This document shows positions 40,930 through 49,049 of a DNA stretch of 64,000 nt, in pieces. Both the position numbers and the translations under genes were made by a program. The stretch's first letter is position 1. Each line of letters begins with the position of its first letter. The stretch covers positions 191,972-255,971 of the forward strand of contig NZ_LMJA01000028.1 of NCBI RefSeq assembly GCF_001428895.1. Direction: 5' to 3'. Source of the DNA: Mycobacterium sp. Root265. Lineage in GTDB: Bacteria > Actinomycetota > Actinomycetes > Mycobacteriales > Mycobacteriaceae. The notes beneath the pieces are model-generated. The model worked only from the letters and a program-made list of their open reading frames with translations. It did no database searches and had not been told where the DNA came from.

Positions 40930-41389
40930 GATGTACCGGGGATGCCTGGCGATTCCGTACATGCGGAAGTCAGACTGGCGTGGCTGGTCGGTGGCCTCAA
41001 TCAGGTTCCGTCGCATAGACGGAGGCTCACCGAAGTACTGGACAGTCGAGGGCGATAAGCCTCGCCTGTACAACACCATCGCGCTCACCCGCTACTCGCG
41101 GGACATGGCGATCACCGAAGGTGAGATCGACGCCATCACAGCGGAACTCGCTGGCATTCCCACGGTTGGAGTCCCTGGCTCTCAGACGTGGAAGCCGTTC
41201 ATGAGGGAGCTATTCCTCGGGTATCGGATCGTGAACATCCTCTCGGACGGCGACGACGCCGGGATGGACTTCGCGAAGCAGGTAGCGAAGACGCTGCCGA
41301 ACGCACGAATCATCCCCATGCCAGACGGCGAGGATGTCAACTCCGTAGTTACTAAGCAGGGCGCTCACGCTCTGCTGGACAGGATCTGA
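40763..41389 (+). CDS. DNA primase, TOPRIM part
   Basis: 208 residues in the next frame. TOPRIM motifs [15 protein letters not shown] (catalytic Glu) and [17 protein letters not shown] (DxD). TTG start with AGGAGG exactly 6 bases upstream, inside the first gene, so it can be translated separately; a ribosomal frameshift making a fused protein is the alternative. Confidence 0.88.
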   Translation: MQKLSQSQRDYMWEATSRYRESLPGSQAAEYLASRGIPVNQPYGLGYVGDPLPGHEMYRGCLAIPYMRKSDWRGWSVASIRFRRIDGGSPKYWTVEGDKPRLYNTIALTRYSRDMAITEGEIDAITAELAGIPTVGVPGSQTWKPFMRELFLGYRIVNILSDGDDAGMDFAKQVAKTLPNARIIPMPDGEDVNSVVTKQGAHALLDRI

Positions 41390-41392
41390 ACA

Positions 41393-41632
41393 ATGGGAAA
41401 GCTCAAGAATCACCGCACTCTGAAAGCCGGTGACGTTGCGGCAATCACTGGTCCGCTCCGATTCAACGGCGACCACGAGAATGGCTTCTCCGACCGGGTA
41501 GATCTGTTCGTCGGTGAAGTGGTGGACGTGCTCGATGATCCCTATGACAACGACATCTGGGTCAAGGGTCGAGTGTCTGGCAACAGCCAGTACATCGACG
41601 CGGGATCTCTGACCCGGATCAAGTTCAAATGA
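41393..41632 (+). CDS. Small protein of unknown function
   Basis: 79 residues (MGKLKNHRTLKAGDVAAITG). Pattern of a small beta-barrel with VGEVVDVLDDPYDNDIWVKGRV. 4-base overlap with the redoxin gene. Confidence 0.72.
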   Translation: MGKLKNHRTLKAGDVAAITGPLRFNGDHENGFSDRVDLFVGEVVDVLDDPYDNDIWVKGRVSGNSQYIDAGSLTRIKFK

Positions 41633-41907
41633 GCTCTCTCACCGCACCGATCACGGTGTACACCAGCCCCGGCTGCAAGCCCTGTGAACGGGTCAAGCAG
41701 ATGCTGGAAGACGCTGGCGTCGAGTACGACGCGGTCAACCTGATGACCAAGGAGAACGAGGACGCGTACGTGTACGTGACCGAGGTGCTTCACGTCCGGT
41801 CGACTCCGGTGGTCGTCACCGACACGCACAACCCCATCGTCGGGTACCAGCCCGACAAGATCAAAGAGCTGATCGAGTACTACAGCTCTTCCGAGACAGG
41901 AGTCTGA
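41629..41907 (+). CDS. NrdH-like glutaredoxin
   Basis: 92 residues. Thioredoxin fold with active site YTSPGCKPCERV (CxxC) near residue 17 and cis-Pro loop RSTPVVVTD. Likely the electron donor for the class II ribonucleotide reductase at 44,782. Confidence 0.9.
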   Translation: MSSLTAPITVYTSPGCKPCERVKQMLEDAGVEYDAVNLMTKENEDAYVYVTEVLHVRSTPVVVTDTHNPIVGYQPDKIKELIEYYSSSETGV

Positions 41908-42300
41908 ATGCTCACACTGAAAGAAGATCTCGTCGGCCTGGACAAGGCTCTCGACCTCGAACTCGCTGCTGCGCGAACGCGTCTCAAGGGTGCCAAGTCG
42001 GTTGTGGCTGAGTCGAAGCGCATCCTGACTTCGGCCGGCGCCAAGAAGGCCGAGGTCGCGAAGGTGCTGAGCACCTTCTACCCGAAGCCTGTGGAGCCTC
42101 GCCAGTGGGAGGCTCTGAGCGACGTGCCTGTCGACGTGCGCGTACTCAGCGCAGGCGGGTGCGAGTGGTCGTTCTGGACCGTTGAGCGGGCGAGGGCCGA
42201 GGGCAACTTGGGTTGCCGAGGCTGGATGTGGTCGAGCCGACAGGCCAAGAGATCCGACCGCACAGCACCATTCACCGAAGTACTCAAGGAGAGCAAGTGA
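41908..42300 (+). CDS. Protein of unknown function with coiled coil
   Basis: 130 residues. N-terminal ~55 residues form a probable coiled coil (LDLELAAARTRLKGAKSVVAESKRIL); the C-terminal part (WSFWTVERARAEGNLGCRGWMWS) is Trp-rich. Unknown. Confidence 0.72.
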   Translation: MLTLKEDLVGLDKALDLELAAARTRLKGAKSVVAESKRILTSAGAKKAEVAKVLSTFYPKPVEPRQWEALSDVPVDVRVLSAGGCEWSFWTVERARAEGNLGCRGWMWSSRQAKRSDRTAPFTEVLKESK

Positions 42301-42782
42301 CCGACAACGTTTTGCAGGAGGCCGAGAAGCTCATCTTCGGTGACCGCGAGGAGACCTACGGTGACCCGAGCGAGTCGTTCGCTCGCATCGCCAACCTCTG
42401 GACCGCCTACATCGGCAAGCTGATCGAGCCGCAGGATGTCGCCAATCTGATGATCCTGCTGAAGGTCTCGCGTACCAAGGGCACGTTCCACCGGGACTCG
42501 TTCGTGGACATCGGCGGCTACGCCGGTCTGGCAGAGCGTCTCCACAAGGCGGACAGCACACCGGCTCCGGTTGGTCGTATCGCTCGTCGGTACGACAGCT
42601 TGACCAGCGCAGCGACGTTCCTGACACTTCAGGATCGGCAAGGTCTTCTCTGGAAGAAGGTCCGGGCGGGTCAGGACAAGCTCTGGTGCCGACACAACAT
42701 GTCGGGCCGCGTCATCGCGACCAAGCCGTACATGAGCAAGGAATACGACCACCTGGGTCCGTTCGTCGAGGTCATCGGATGA
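42297..42782 (+). CDS. DUF6378-like protein
   Basis: 161 residues, GTG start. N-terminal half matches the DUF6378 pattern: EKLIFGDREETYGDPSESFARIANLW ... LMILLKVSRTKGTFHRDSFVDIGGYAGLAER, common beside phage nucleotide-metabolism genes. C-terminal half is unassigned. Confidence 0.8.
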   Translation: MTDNVLQEAEKLIFGDREETYGDPSESFARIANLWTAYIGKLIEPQDVANLMILLKVSRTKGTFHRDSFVDIGGYAGLAERLHKADSTPAPVGRIARRYDSLTSAATFLTLQDRQGLLWKKVRAGQDKLWCRHNMSGRVIATKPYMSKEYDHLGPFVEVIG

Positions 42783-43546
42783 GCAAACGCATCGTGATCA
42801 TCAGCGACACGCAGCTCCCGTTCGATGACCGCAACGCTCTGCGTTCGGTCGTCAAGTTCATCGGGGACACTCAGCCCGACGAGGTCGTCCACATCGGCGA
42901 CCTGATGGACTTCCCGAGCCCGTCTCGTTGGACGAAGGGAACCAAGGAGGAGTTCCAGCAGCGCATCAAGCCAGACTCAGAGCAGGCTAAGACCCGGCTC
43001 CTGGCGCCGCTGCGCGCCGTTTACTCGGGGCCGATCAAAGTCCACCTAGGCAACCACGACGAGCGCCCTGTGGACTACCTGGCGCAGTACGCACCGGCTC
43101 TCGTCGAGTTCGCCGATCAGTTCAAGCTGAAGGCTCTGCTGGACTTCGACGGCTTCGGTATCGAGACTCTGCCCGAGTTCCACAAGATCGCTCCGGGCTG
43201 GATCTCGACTCACGGCCATCGTGGCGGCATCCGGCTGACTCAGAAGGCTGGTGACACCGCCCTGAACGCCGCTGAGCGGTTTACCAAGAGCGTCGTGATG
43301 GGGCACACCCACCGCCTCGGTCTGAAGGGTAAGACGAGCGGCTACGGAGGGAACGGTTCGACGCTGTGGGGCATGGAAGTCGGCAACCTGATGAACATGA
43401 AGCTGGCGCAGTACCTCAAGGGTGGCACAGCGAACTGGCAGCAAGGCTTTGGGCTCTTGACTGTCGAGGGAAGCCACGTCAAGCCTGAGCTGGTTCCGAT
43501 CAACGCAGGCCGATTCTCGGTCGACGGCGAAGTCTGGGAGGTCTAG
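42779..43546 (+). CDS. Metallophosphoesterase-like protein; putative excision factor (RDF)
   Basis: 255 residues. Calcineurin-like fold: ISDTQLPFDD (Gln in place of the usual His), VHIGDLMD, LGNHDER, STHGHRGG and VMGHTHR. In Bxb1 the recombination directionality factor for the serine integrase (gp47) is a protein of this family, and in L5-type phages a homologue lies in the same place. Here it would switch the integrase from integration to excision. Followed directly by a stoperator. Confidence 0.88.
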   Translation: MSKRIVIISDTQLPFDDRNALRSVVKFIGDTQPDEVVHIGDLMDFPSPSRWTKGTKEEFQQRIKPDSEQAKTRLLAPLRAVYSGPIKVHLGNHDERPVDYLAQYAPALVEFADQFKLKALLDFDGFGIETLPEFHKIAPGWISTHGHRGGIRLTQKAGDTALNAAERFTKSVVMGHTHRLGLKGKTSGYGGNGSTLWGMEVGNLMNMKLAQYLKGGTANWQQGFGLLTVEGSHVKPELVPINAGRFSVDGEVWEV

Positions 43547-43548
43547 AA

Positions 43549-43561
43549 CTTGACACCCACC
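43549..43561 (-). promoter_or_regulatory. Stoperator, exact consensus, overlapping a start codon
   Basis: CTTGACACCCACC (plus strand). Bases 2-4 (TTG) form the start codon of the next small gene. Confidence 0.85.
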
Positions 43562-43699
43562 AAGCTGCCGTTCCTGCACCGGAACGCCCGCTCCCGACAG
43601 ATCACTTCCAGCGAGGTCCGAGAGGTCTTCGCTGCAGAGATTCTGCGGGGGATCCCTGTGGCCCAGCGGGCCGCTTATCTGAAAGCAGTGATGCCTTAG
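43550..43699 (+). CDS. Small protein whose first codons are a stoperator
   Basis: 49 residues (MTPTKLPFLHRNARSRQITS). TTG start at 43550 with GGGAGG 9 bases upstream; its stop overlaps the next GTG. The stoperator encodes its first four residues. Basic, no domain recognised. Confidence 0.6.
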   Translation: MTPTKLPFLHRNARSRQITSSEVREVFAAEILRGIPVAQRAAYLKAVMP

Positions 43700-44382
43700 T
43701 GGACAAGATCTTCGAGAAGGCCGCTAAGTCAGCACTTTTCAGTTGGGGTCGAGAGGACGGGACGGATGATCTGGTCAGTGACCTATGGGTCTGGTACTTC
43801 GAATCGCCTGCGACACAGCGGAAGCTGCAGAACTCTGACGAGTACCTAGCCCGCCGCCTGGTCTACATGCGGTCGATGCAGATCCTCGCGGATCAGGCTC
43901 GGGCCAGCGACAGGTTCCACGGCACCAACCCGTACTCCCCGGAGAACGTGAAGGACGCCTTGCTCGAAGTGTCTACCAACAGGTACCTGATCGACATCCT
44001 CCCGATGGCGATGGAATCGCTGTCGGAGAAGAACGAGGGGTATGCCGAGGCGATCAGGGTCCGGTACACGGACGGTGTCGTGCCGAAGCGGCAGTCCACC
44101 GGGCAGGTCTACCTGTCCAGGGCGATCGTCTCGCTGACAGACCGTGTCAACGACATCACCTACGCGGCCGGGACGGAGCGCGACAAGCAGGGCAACCTCG
44201 TTGTCGAGCCCGGTCCTGGCTCTCGTCACGCGGTGTTCCCTGAGTCTCGAAGGTCAAGTGGTGCAGACCATTCCGACCCGACAGCGGACATCGCGATCCT
44301 GTTGCTCGAGCACCCCGAGGTGCGAGACGACTACCTCCACGTAACACCCATCCACGAGATTCTGGCAGGACGAGCCGCATGA
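43699..44382 (+). CDS. Sigma-like or HTH protein of unknown function
   Basis: 227 residues, GTG start. Residues ~1-60 and ~110-150 are helical; the latter (LSEKNEGYAEAIRVRYTDGVVPKRQSTGQVYLSRAIVSL) resembles region 4 of sigma factors, where ExIRxRYxDG precedes the recognition helix. A role in phage promoter use is possible but not shown. Confidence 0.7.
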   Translation: MDKIFEKAAKSALFSWGREDGTDDLVSDLWVWYFESPATQRKLQNSDEYLARRLVYMRSMQILADQARASDRFHGTNPYSPENVKDALLEVSTNRYLIDILPMAMESLSEKNEGYAEAIRVRYTDGVVPKRQSTGQVYLSRAIVSLTDRVNDITYAAGTERDKQGNLVVEPGPGSRHAVFPESRRSSGADHSDPTADIAILLLEHPEVRDDYLHVTPIHEILAGRAA

Positions 44383-44591
44383 GCAACGATCTGAATCTGA
44401 TGGACGCCACGTTCAACGGGCCTTCATCGGAGCTGTACCGAGGGGAGGTGTTCCCAGAGTTGTTCCCCGGCAAGCGAATGATGCTGGAGAACTGGGATCA
44501 GCAAGACCTCGAGATGTACGTCGGGGGAGCCTTCACCCCTGGCTACGGCTACAAGGAATACCCGCAGAGGGTTCTGATGGGTCGGCCGTGA
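44379..44591 (+). CDS. Small protein of unknown function
   Basis: 70 residues (MSNDLNLMDATFNGPSSELY), acidic; overlaps both neighbours by 4 bases. Unknown. Confidence 0.7.
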   Translation: MSNDLNLMDATFNGPSSELYRGEVFPELFPGKRMMLENWDQQDLEMYVGGAFTPGYGYKEYPQRVLMGRP

Positions 44592-44782
44592 AGGCGGGCA
44601 CCAAGGTGCTCATCCAGCGGGACGAGAAGAAGTACCCAGCTCGCGGTACCTGGAAGCAGTTCCGGGGCAAGAAGGGTGTCATCACCTGCATCAACACCGA
44701 TGAGTTCGGTGTCTCGTTCGCACCTGGTGGCGGCAACACCGACGCCTACTTCAAAGGGTACGAACTGACTGAAAGGAAATAG
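44588..44782 (+). CDS. Small KOW-like protein
   Basis: 64 residues, GTG start. [20 protein letters not shown] and [10 protein letters not shown] give a KOW/SH3-like pattern. Directly before the reductase, its stop overlapping the next GTG. Confidence 0.7.
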   Translation: MKAGTKVLIQRDEKKYPARGTWKQFRGKKGVITCINTDEFGVSFAPGGGNTDAYFKGYELTERK

Positions 44783-46806
44783 TGACTGACGAAATCAAAT
44801 GGGGCCCAACTGGAAAGCTGGTCTATGACCGGACGTACGCTCGAACAAAGCCAGATGGCTCTAAGGAGTCGTGGCCAGAAACAGTTCAGCGAGTTGTTGA
44901 CGGCAACCTCGCGCTCGTTCCAGCGCGCTATCAACTCCCAGATGAGCGAGAGCACCTGACCCGTCTGATCACGGAGTTCAAGCTCCTGCCCGCAGGCCGA
45001 CACCTCTGGGCGTCGGGCGTGCCGAACGCACAGCACCTCTTCAACTGCTGGGTAGCGGGGTGGACCGAGACGATCTCGGAACACTTCTCGTTCACGTTCC
45101 TGCGGCTGATGGAAGGCGGGGGAGTCGGAGCTAACTACTCCAACAGCTACCTCGAACGCTATTCCGAGGTCGTGCATCCACTCCGTGTTGAGATCGTCTG
45201 CGACCCAGACCATCCCGACTACGAGGCGATGAAGTCCCTAGGGATTCTGTCTGAGCACTACGACGCAGACTGGCCGGGTGCATACCCGATCGAGGACTCT
45301 CGTGAGGGCTGGGCTGACGCTCTGACGGACCTTATCGACACGCACTACCGCAAGGAAACGGTCCACTACCAGCGGGTTTACGACGTGAGTCGCATCCGAA
45401 AGGCCGGCGCGAAGCTGAAGACGTTCGGAGGGCAGGCCAGCGGCCCGCTCCCGTTCGCTGTGATGCTGCAGAAGGTCTGCGAGATCATCTCAGGCCACTG
45501 CGGTCAGAAGCTGGCTGGACTCTCCGCGATGGAGGTCGATCACGCGATCGCTCAGTGTGTGGTGGCAGGCGGCGTTCGCCGGTCTGCTCGGATGTCGATG
45601 ATGCACTGGGCTGATCCCCAGATCACCGACTTCATCAACTGCAAGGCTGAGTCGGGCGATCACTGGACGACGAACATCTCGGTCGAGGTCGACGAGAGGT
45701 TCTGGCTAGCCGTCAATAACGGGTACAACTCCGATAGTACGTCGCAACAGGTGTTGGACGCACTATCCACAGGGGCTGTACGCAACGGTGAGCCCGGAAT
45801 GTGGGACTCCTCGCTAAGCAACACCGGGGAGCCTAACAAGGTCGTCTGCACGAACCCCTGCGGTGAGATCACTCTCGAGCCGTGGGAGCCGTGCAACCTC
45901 GGCCACATCAACCTGGCAGCGTTCGTCACCGAGGTCGGCAAGACCGACTACCTCGACCTGATCCGCGCTCATCGGCTGATGACGCGGTTCCTCATTCGAG
46001 CGACGTTCTCTCCGGTTGCCGATCCGAAGAGCCGAGAGGTTCTGGACAGGAACCGGCGCATCGGCGTCGGGCACCTGGGCGTGGCGAGCTACCTGGCCAT
46101 GACGGGTCGGAAGTACTCGAAGGCACCTGGTGACAGGTACTTCACCCAGTTCCTCCGTGAGATGGCGTCAGAGGTCGACAAAGCGGCCGGGGAGTTCAGC
46201 CACGAGCTGCGTATCCCGGTCCCGGTCAAGAAGCGGACGATCGCGCCTACCGGCACGGTCGCGAAGCTGGCAGGAGTCAGCGAGGGGATCCACCCGATCT
46301 TCTCGAAGTACTTCTACCGACGGATCAGGTTCAACCAGCACAGCGACTTCGCGGCGCTGGCTGAGCTGGTGGCTGAGGGGTATGAGGTGGAGGACGATCT
46401 CTTCGCACCGAACACCGCTGTGGTCACGATCCCGACGAAAGACACTCTGGTGCAAGCCGTTGTGGACATCTACGGGCGGGACGGTGAGGACTTTGTCGAG
46501 TCTGCAGACGACTTGACACTCACCCAGTTGATCGCCTTCCAGGCGCTCTACCAGACGTGCTGGGCCGACAACGCGGTGTCGTTCACCGCCAACGTCGATC
46601 CGGCTGCGTACACCGCAGATGACGTGGCAGGGACGCTCAAGGACTTCGCAGGGCTCATCAAGGGCTCCACGATCTTCCCGGAAGCGTCGTTCCCACAGGC
46701 TCCCTATGAGCGAATCACCAAGCAGCAGTACGAATCTGCTGCAGCACAAGCCGTCGCAGACGGTGTCGATGAGAACTGCACCAGCGGTTCTTGCCCCATT
46801 AAGTGA
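44782..46806 (+). CDS. nrdJ: Ribonucleotide reductase, class II (adenosylcobalamin-dependent)
   Basis: 674 residues, GTG start with GAAAGG upstream. Makes deoxynucleotides (triphosphate-type monomeric class II likely). Active-site motif [19 protein letters not shown] around residue 360 supplies the radical Cys and Glu; NCWVAGWTE near 85 holds an active-site Cys; the C-terminal CTSGSCPIK is the redox-shuttle Cys pair. Works with the NrdH-like redoxin. Common in L5-type phages. Confidence 0.93.
   Translation: MTDEIKWGPTGKLVYDRTYARTKPDGSKESWPETVQRVVDGNLALVPARYQLPDEREHLTRLITEFKLLPAGRHLWASGVPNAQHLFNCWVAGWTETISEHFSFTFLRLMEGGGVGANYSNSYLERYSEVVHPLRVEIVCDPDHPDYEAMKSLGILSEHYDADWPGAYPIEDSREGWADALTDLIDTHYRKETVHYQRVYDVSRIRKAGAKLKTFGGQASGPLPFAVMLQKVCEIISGHCGQKLAGLSAMEVDHAIAQCVVAGGVRRSARMSMMHWADPQITDFINCKAESGDHWTTNISVEVDERFWLAVNNGYNSDSTSQQVLDALSTGAVRNGEPGMWDSSLSNTGEPNKVVCTNPCGEITLEPWEPCNLGHINLAAFVTEVGKTDYLDLIRAHRLMTRFLIRATFSPVADPKSREVLDRNRRIGVGHLGVASYLAMTGRKYSKAPGDRYFTQFLREMASEVDKAAGEFSHELRIPVPVKKRTIAPTGTVAKLAGVSEGIHPIFSKYFYRRIRFNQHSDFAALAELVAEGYEVEDDLFAPNTAVVTIPTKDTLVQAVVDIYGRDGEDFVESADDLTLTQLIAFQALYQTCWADNAVSFTANVDPAAYTADDVAGTLKDFAGLIKGSTIFPEASFPQAPYERITKQQYESAAAQAVADGVDENCTSGSCPIK
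46512..46524 (-). promoter_or_regulatory. Stoperator-like site inside the reductase gene
   Basis: CTTGACACTCACC (plus strand), one mismatch, within coding sequence (encodes DLTLTQ region). Same orientation as the intergenic sites. Confidence 0.5.
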
Positions 46807-46817
46807 AAGGCACTACA

Positions 46818-47387
46818 TTGTCAGCTCCCTTCGAAGACCCCTTCGCCACTGCACCTGCTGCTGCCCCGGAGCCTGCACCGGCACCGCCGCCGCCTCCCCC
46901 GCCGCCGCCAGCTCCTGAGCCCACCCCGGCTCCTGCTCCGGTCGCCGCTTCGGCGCCGGTCGCTGTCCCGGATGGCAATGGCGGTGAGCAGGTCCGCATC
47001 ACCATGAAGTCCGGTGGTGGTTATGACGATCCGTGGATCACGCTGGACTTCCCGTCCATCGACGTGGCTCACGCTCGCCTGTCCGACGCGGCCCGGAAGG
47101 GTCGCCTGGTCGAGGTCTTCCAGGTCACTGCTCAGGCTTCGGCGAAGTTCGCTGAGCTGACCAGTGTCGGTAAGCCGGCCAAGCCCGCTGCTGCCGCAGG
47201 CGGCGGTGGAGGTCAGTCTCGCGCTCCGCAGGGTGCTCAGGAAGCACCGAACGGTGAGAAGAAGTACTGCGATCACGGCGAGATGGTCTACAAGTCCGGT
47301 GTCTCGACCAAGGGGAATGCCTACAAGCTGTTCTCCTGCATCGCACCTCGCGACCAGCAGTGCAAGGCGCAGTACCCGGCGCGTTAA
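46818..47387 (+). CDS. Pro-rich putative ssDNA-binding accessory protein
   Basis: 189 residues from a TTG at 46818 (MSAPFEDPFATAP) with GAAAGG 8 bases upstream; a GTG at 46803 is the alternative. Residues ~10-45 are Pro/Ala repeats (PAPPPPPPPPPAPEP), then a folded part (RITMKSGGGYDDPWITLDFPS) and a C-terminal zinc-knuckle-like CDHGEMVYKSG ... FSCIAPRDQQC. Family common after the reductase in Cluster A; nucleic-acid binding is inferred. Confidence 0.75.
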   Translation: MSAPFEDPFATAPAAAPEPAPAPPPPPPPPPAPEPTPAPAPVAASAPVAVPDGNGGEQVRITMKSGGGYDDPWITLDFPSIDVAHARLSDAARKGRLVEVFQVTAQASAKFAELTSVGKPAKPAAAAGGGGGQSRAPQGAQEAPNGEKKYCDHGEMVYKSGVSTKGNAYKLFSCIAPRDQQCKAQYPAR

Positions 47388-47399
47388 TCAGCACGCCAG

Positions 47400-47412
47400 C
47401 TTGACACCCACC
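47400..47412 (-). promoter_or_regulatory. Stoperator, exact consensus
   Basis: CTTGACACCCACC (plus strand) in the 116-base gap after the Pro-rich gene. Confidence 0.85.
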
Positions 47413-47413
47413 A

Positions 47414-47475
47414 AGATTGAGGTACCGGAACCAGTGACCGGCTAAGCCAGCGACAGTGCCGCTTGGCCTCAATCT
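47414..47475 (+). ncRNA. Closed stem enclosing smaller hairpins
   Basis: Perfect 9-bp stem AGATTGAGG / CCTCAATCT enclosing 44 nt that can fold further (CCGG/CCGG, GGC/GCC). It starts 2 bases after the stoperator and ends before the next gene's GCGGAG site. A structured leader or processing element. Confidence 0.4.
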
Positions 47476-47503
47476 CCCCAACCTATCTCTGAGCGGAGAG
47501 CAC

Positions 47504-47716
47504 ATGACCAAAGCAACGGTCATCCATATCGACGGCAACGACCACGGGATCATCCTGGCCGGTCAGCCGATCCTCGACACCCAAGAGGGTGTCCTCATCA
47601 TCCACCGGGAAGACGGTACCTCCCGAACCTACAACTGGGACTTCGTCATTGGCTTCTACGAGCTGGACGAAGACGAGTTCAACACCTACCTGCAGGAGAG
47701 CAACAATGAGCACTGA
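47504..47716 (+). CDS. Small protein of unknown function
   Basis: 70 residues from the ATG at 47504 (MTKATVIHIDGNDHGIILAG), GGAGAG upstream. Acidic C-terminus. Overlaps the next gene by 11 bases. Confidence 0.72.
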   Translation: MTKATVIHIDGNDHGIILAGQPILDTQEGVLIIHREDGTSRTYNWDFVIGFYELDEDEFNTYLQESNNEH

Positions 47717-48077
47717 AACCGAAACCATCAGCGCCAGCGCAGATGTCCTCAAGCGGGGAATCGAGATCGTCCTCGACGAGAACGCCAAGCTGTTGGCGAA
47801 GAACCGTGATCTGGTGAGCCACCAGGTGTCTCAGGCGCAGCTCATCCTCGACCTGCAAGGTCGGCTGAGTACTGCGACTCGTGTATTCGGCGAGGCGTTC
47901 GTCTACGGAGACACCCGTCGCGGCCCGAAGCGGCCGAACCGTCCGAAGCTGTCGGACCAGGAGGCCAAGGACATCAAGGCTGCCTTTCAGGGCGGCATGA
48001 AGCAGGTGGATCTGGCCCGCAACTACGGGGTCAATCCGTCCACCATCTCTCGCACCGTCCGGGGGTTCTACAACTGA
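47706..48077 (+). CDS. Helix-turn-helix protein
   Basis: 123 residues. N-terminal coiled coil (IEIVLDENAKLLAKNRDLVS), then a basic linker and a C-terminal HTH (LSDQEAKDIKAAFQGGMKQVDLARNYGVNPSTISRTVRGFY), resembling resolvase-type or transposase-type HTHs. Likely a DNA-binding regulator. Confidence 0.82.
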   Translation: MSTETETISASADVLKRGIEIVLDENAKLLAKNRDLVSHQVSQAQLILDLQGRLSTATRVFGEAFVYGDTRRGPKRPNRPKLSDQEAKDIKAAFQGGMKQVDLARNYGVNPSTISRTVRGFYN

Positions 48078-48268
48078 TGGCTGTCGATCGGGATCTTTTC
48101 GAGGCGACGGTTCTCGAAGGCTCTGCTATTGCAGCGGCTGCCACGTTGTACGGATTCGCCGCCGCCAATAAGGCGTTCGGGGACGAAGTTCCAAAGGTCG
48201 TAGACGAGTTCATCGAGTCTGCGCTGAAACACACCGAGGACTTCATGATCGAGCTGGGACTCAACTGA
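48077..48268 (+). CDS. Small protein of unknown function
   Basis: 63 residues (MAVDRDLFEATVLEGSAIAA), Ala-rich helix possibly membrane-associated (AIAAAATLYGFAAAN). Overlaps both neighbours by one base. Confidence 0.7.
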   Translation: MAVDRDLFEATVLEGSAIAAAATLYGFAAANKAFGDEVPKVVDEFIESALKHTEDFMIELGLN

Positions 48269-48834
48269 TGTCGATCGAGTTCATCTCCTGGCCCAAGACC
48301 CCGCGCCTGTCGGGCGCCGGGATGATCATCACCGAGAAGCTCGACGGCACCAACGCTGCGGTCATCATCACCGAGGATGGCAACATCGGGGCTCAGTCCC
48401 GGAACCGGCTGATCACCCCGGAGGATGACAACTACGGCTTCGCCAAGTGGGTCTCCGAGAACCACGAGGCCCTGGTCGATGACCTCGGCCCCGGCCATCA
48501 CTACGGCGAATGGTGGGGGAGCGGTATCCAGCACGGTTACGGACTTCCGAACGGGGACAAGCGATTCAGCCTGTTCAACACCGGTCGCTGGGCTGCGAAG
48601 GCTGACGAGTTCGTCACGCCGAAGCTGGACATCGTACCTCTGCTGTCGCAGCGCCAGCTCGACACCAACGAGATCGCCCGCGTGGTGGACAACCTTCGTG
48701 AGATCGGCTCTCGAGCCGTTCCGGGGTTCATGAAGCCCGAGGGCGTCATCGTCTACGTGCCCCGGCTCAAGGGCAATTTCAAGGTGCTGCTGGAGAACAA
48801 CGACCTCCCCAAGGGATTGGTGATGACTCGATGA
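48268..48834 (+). CDS. RNA ligase (Rnl2-like)
   Basis: 188 residues. Nucleotidyltransferase motif I EKLDGTNAAV with Lys24 as the AMP acceptor; motif IV-like PEGVIVYVP and motif V-like LKGNFKVLLEN. Seals nicked RNA, possibly host tRNAs cut in response to infection. The protein is short, lacking the extra C-terminal domain of T4 Rnl2. Confidence 0.88.
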   Translation: MSIEFISWPKTPRLSGAGMIITEKLDGTNAAVIITEDGNIGAQSRNRLITPEDDNYGFAKWVSENHEALVDDLGPGHHYGEWWGSGIQHGYGLPNGDKRFSLFNTGRWAAKADEFVTPKLDIVPLLSQRQLDTNEIARVVDNLREIGSRAVPGFMKPEGVIVYVPRLKGNFKVLLENNDLPKGLVMTR

Positions 48835-49034
48835 AGATCCCACACGTTGAACGATGGACGATTCCGATCCTCCATCCGTTCGGACGGGAGCTGGGCAACA
48901 CCGACCCCGGCACCAAGGTCCGCGACCTGTACGCGGCTCTGGAGAAGTTGCCTAACGGCGCTCACGTCAGCGTCGACCACGGAGGTAGCAGCCTGCAGGT
49001 CACCTACGTACACCCAGACCTAGAGGTCAATTAA
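48831..49034 (+). CDS. Small protein of unknown function
   Basis: 67 residues (MKIPHVERWTIPILHPFGRE), ATGA overlap with the ligase gene. Possible partner of the ligase; no domain recognised. Confidence 0.72.
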   Translation: MKIPHVERWTIPILHPFGRELGNTDPGTKVRDLYAALEKLPNGAHVSVDHGGSSLQVTYVHPDLEVN

Positions 49035-49049
49035 TCGATAGGAGAGAAC

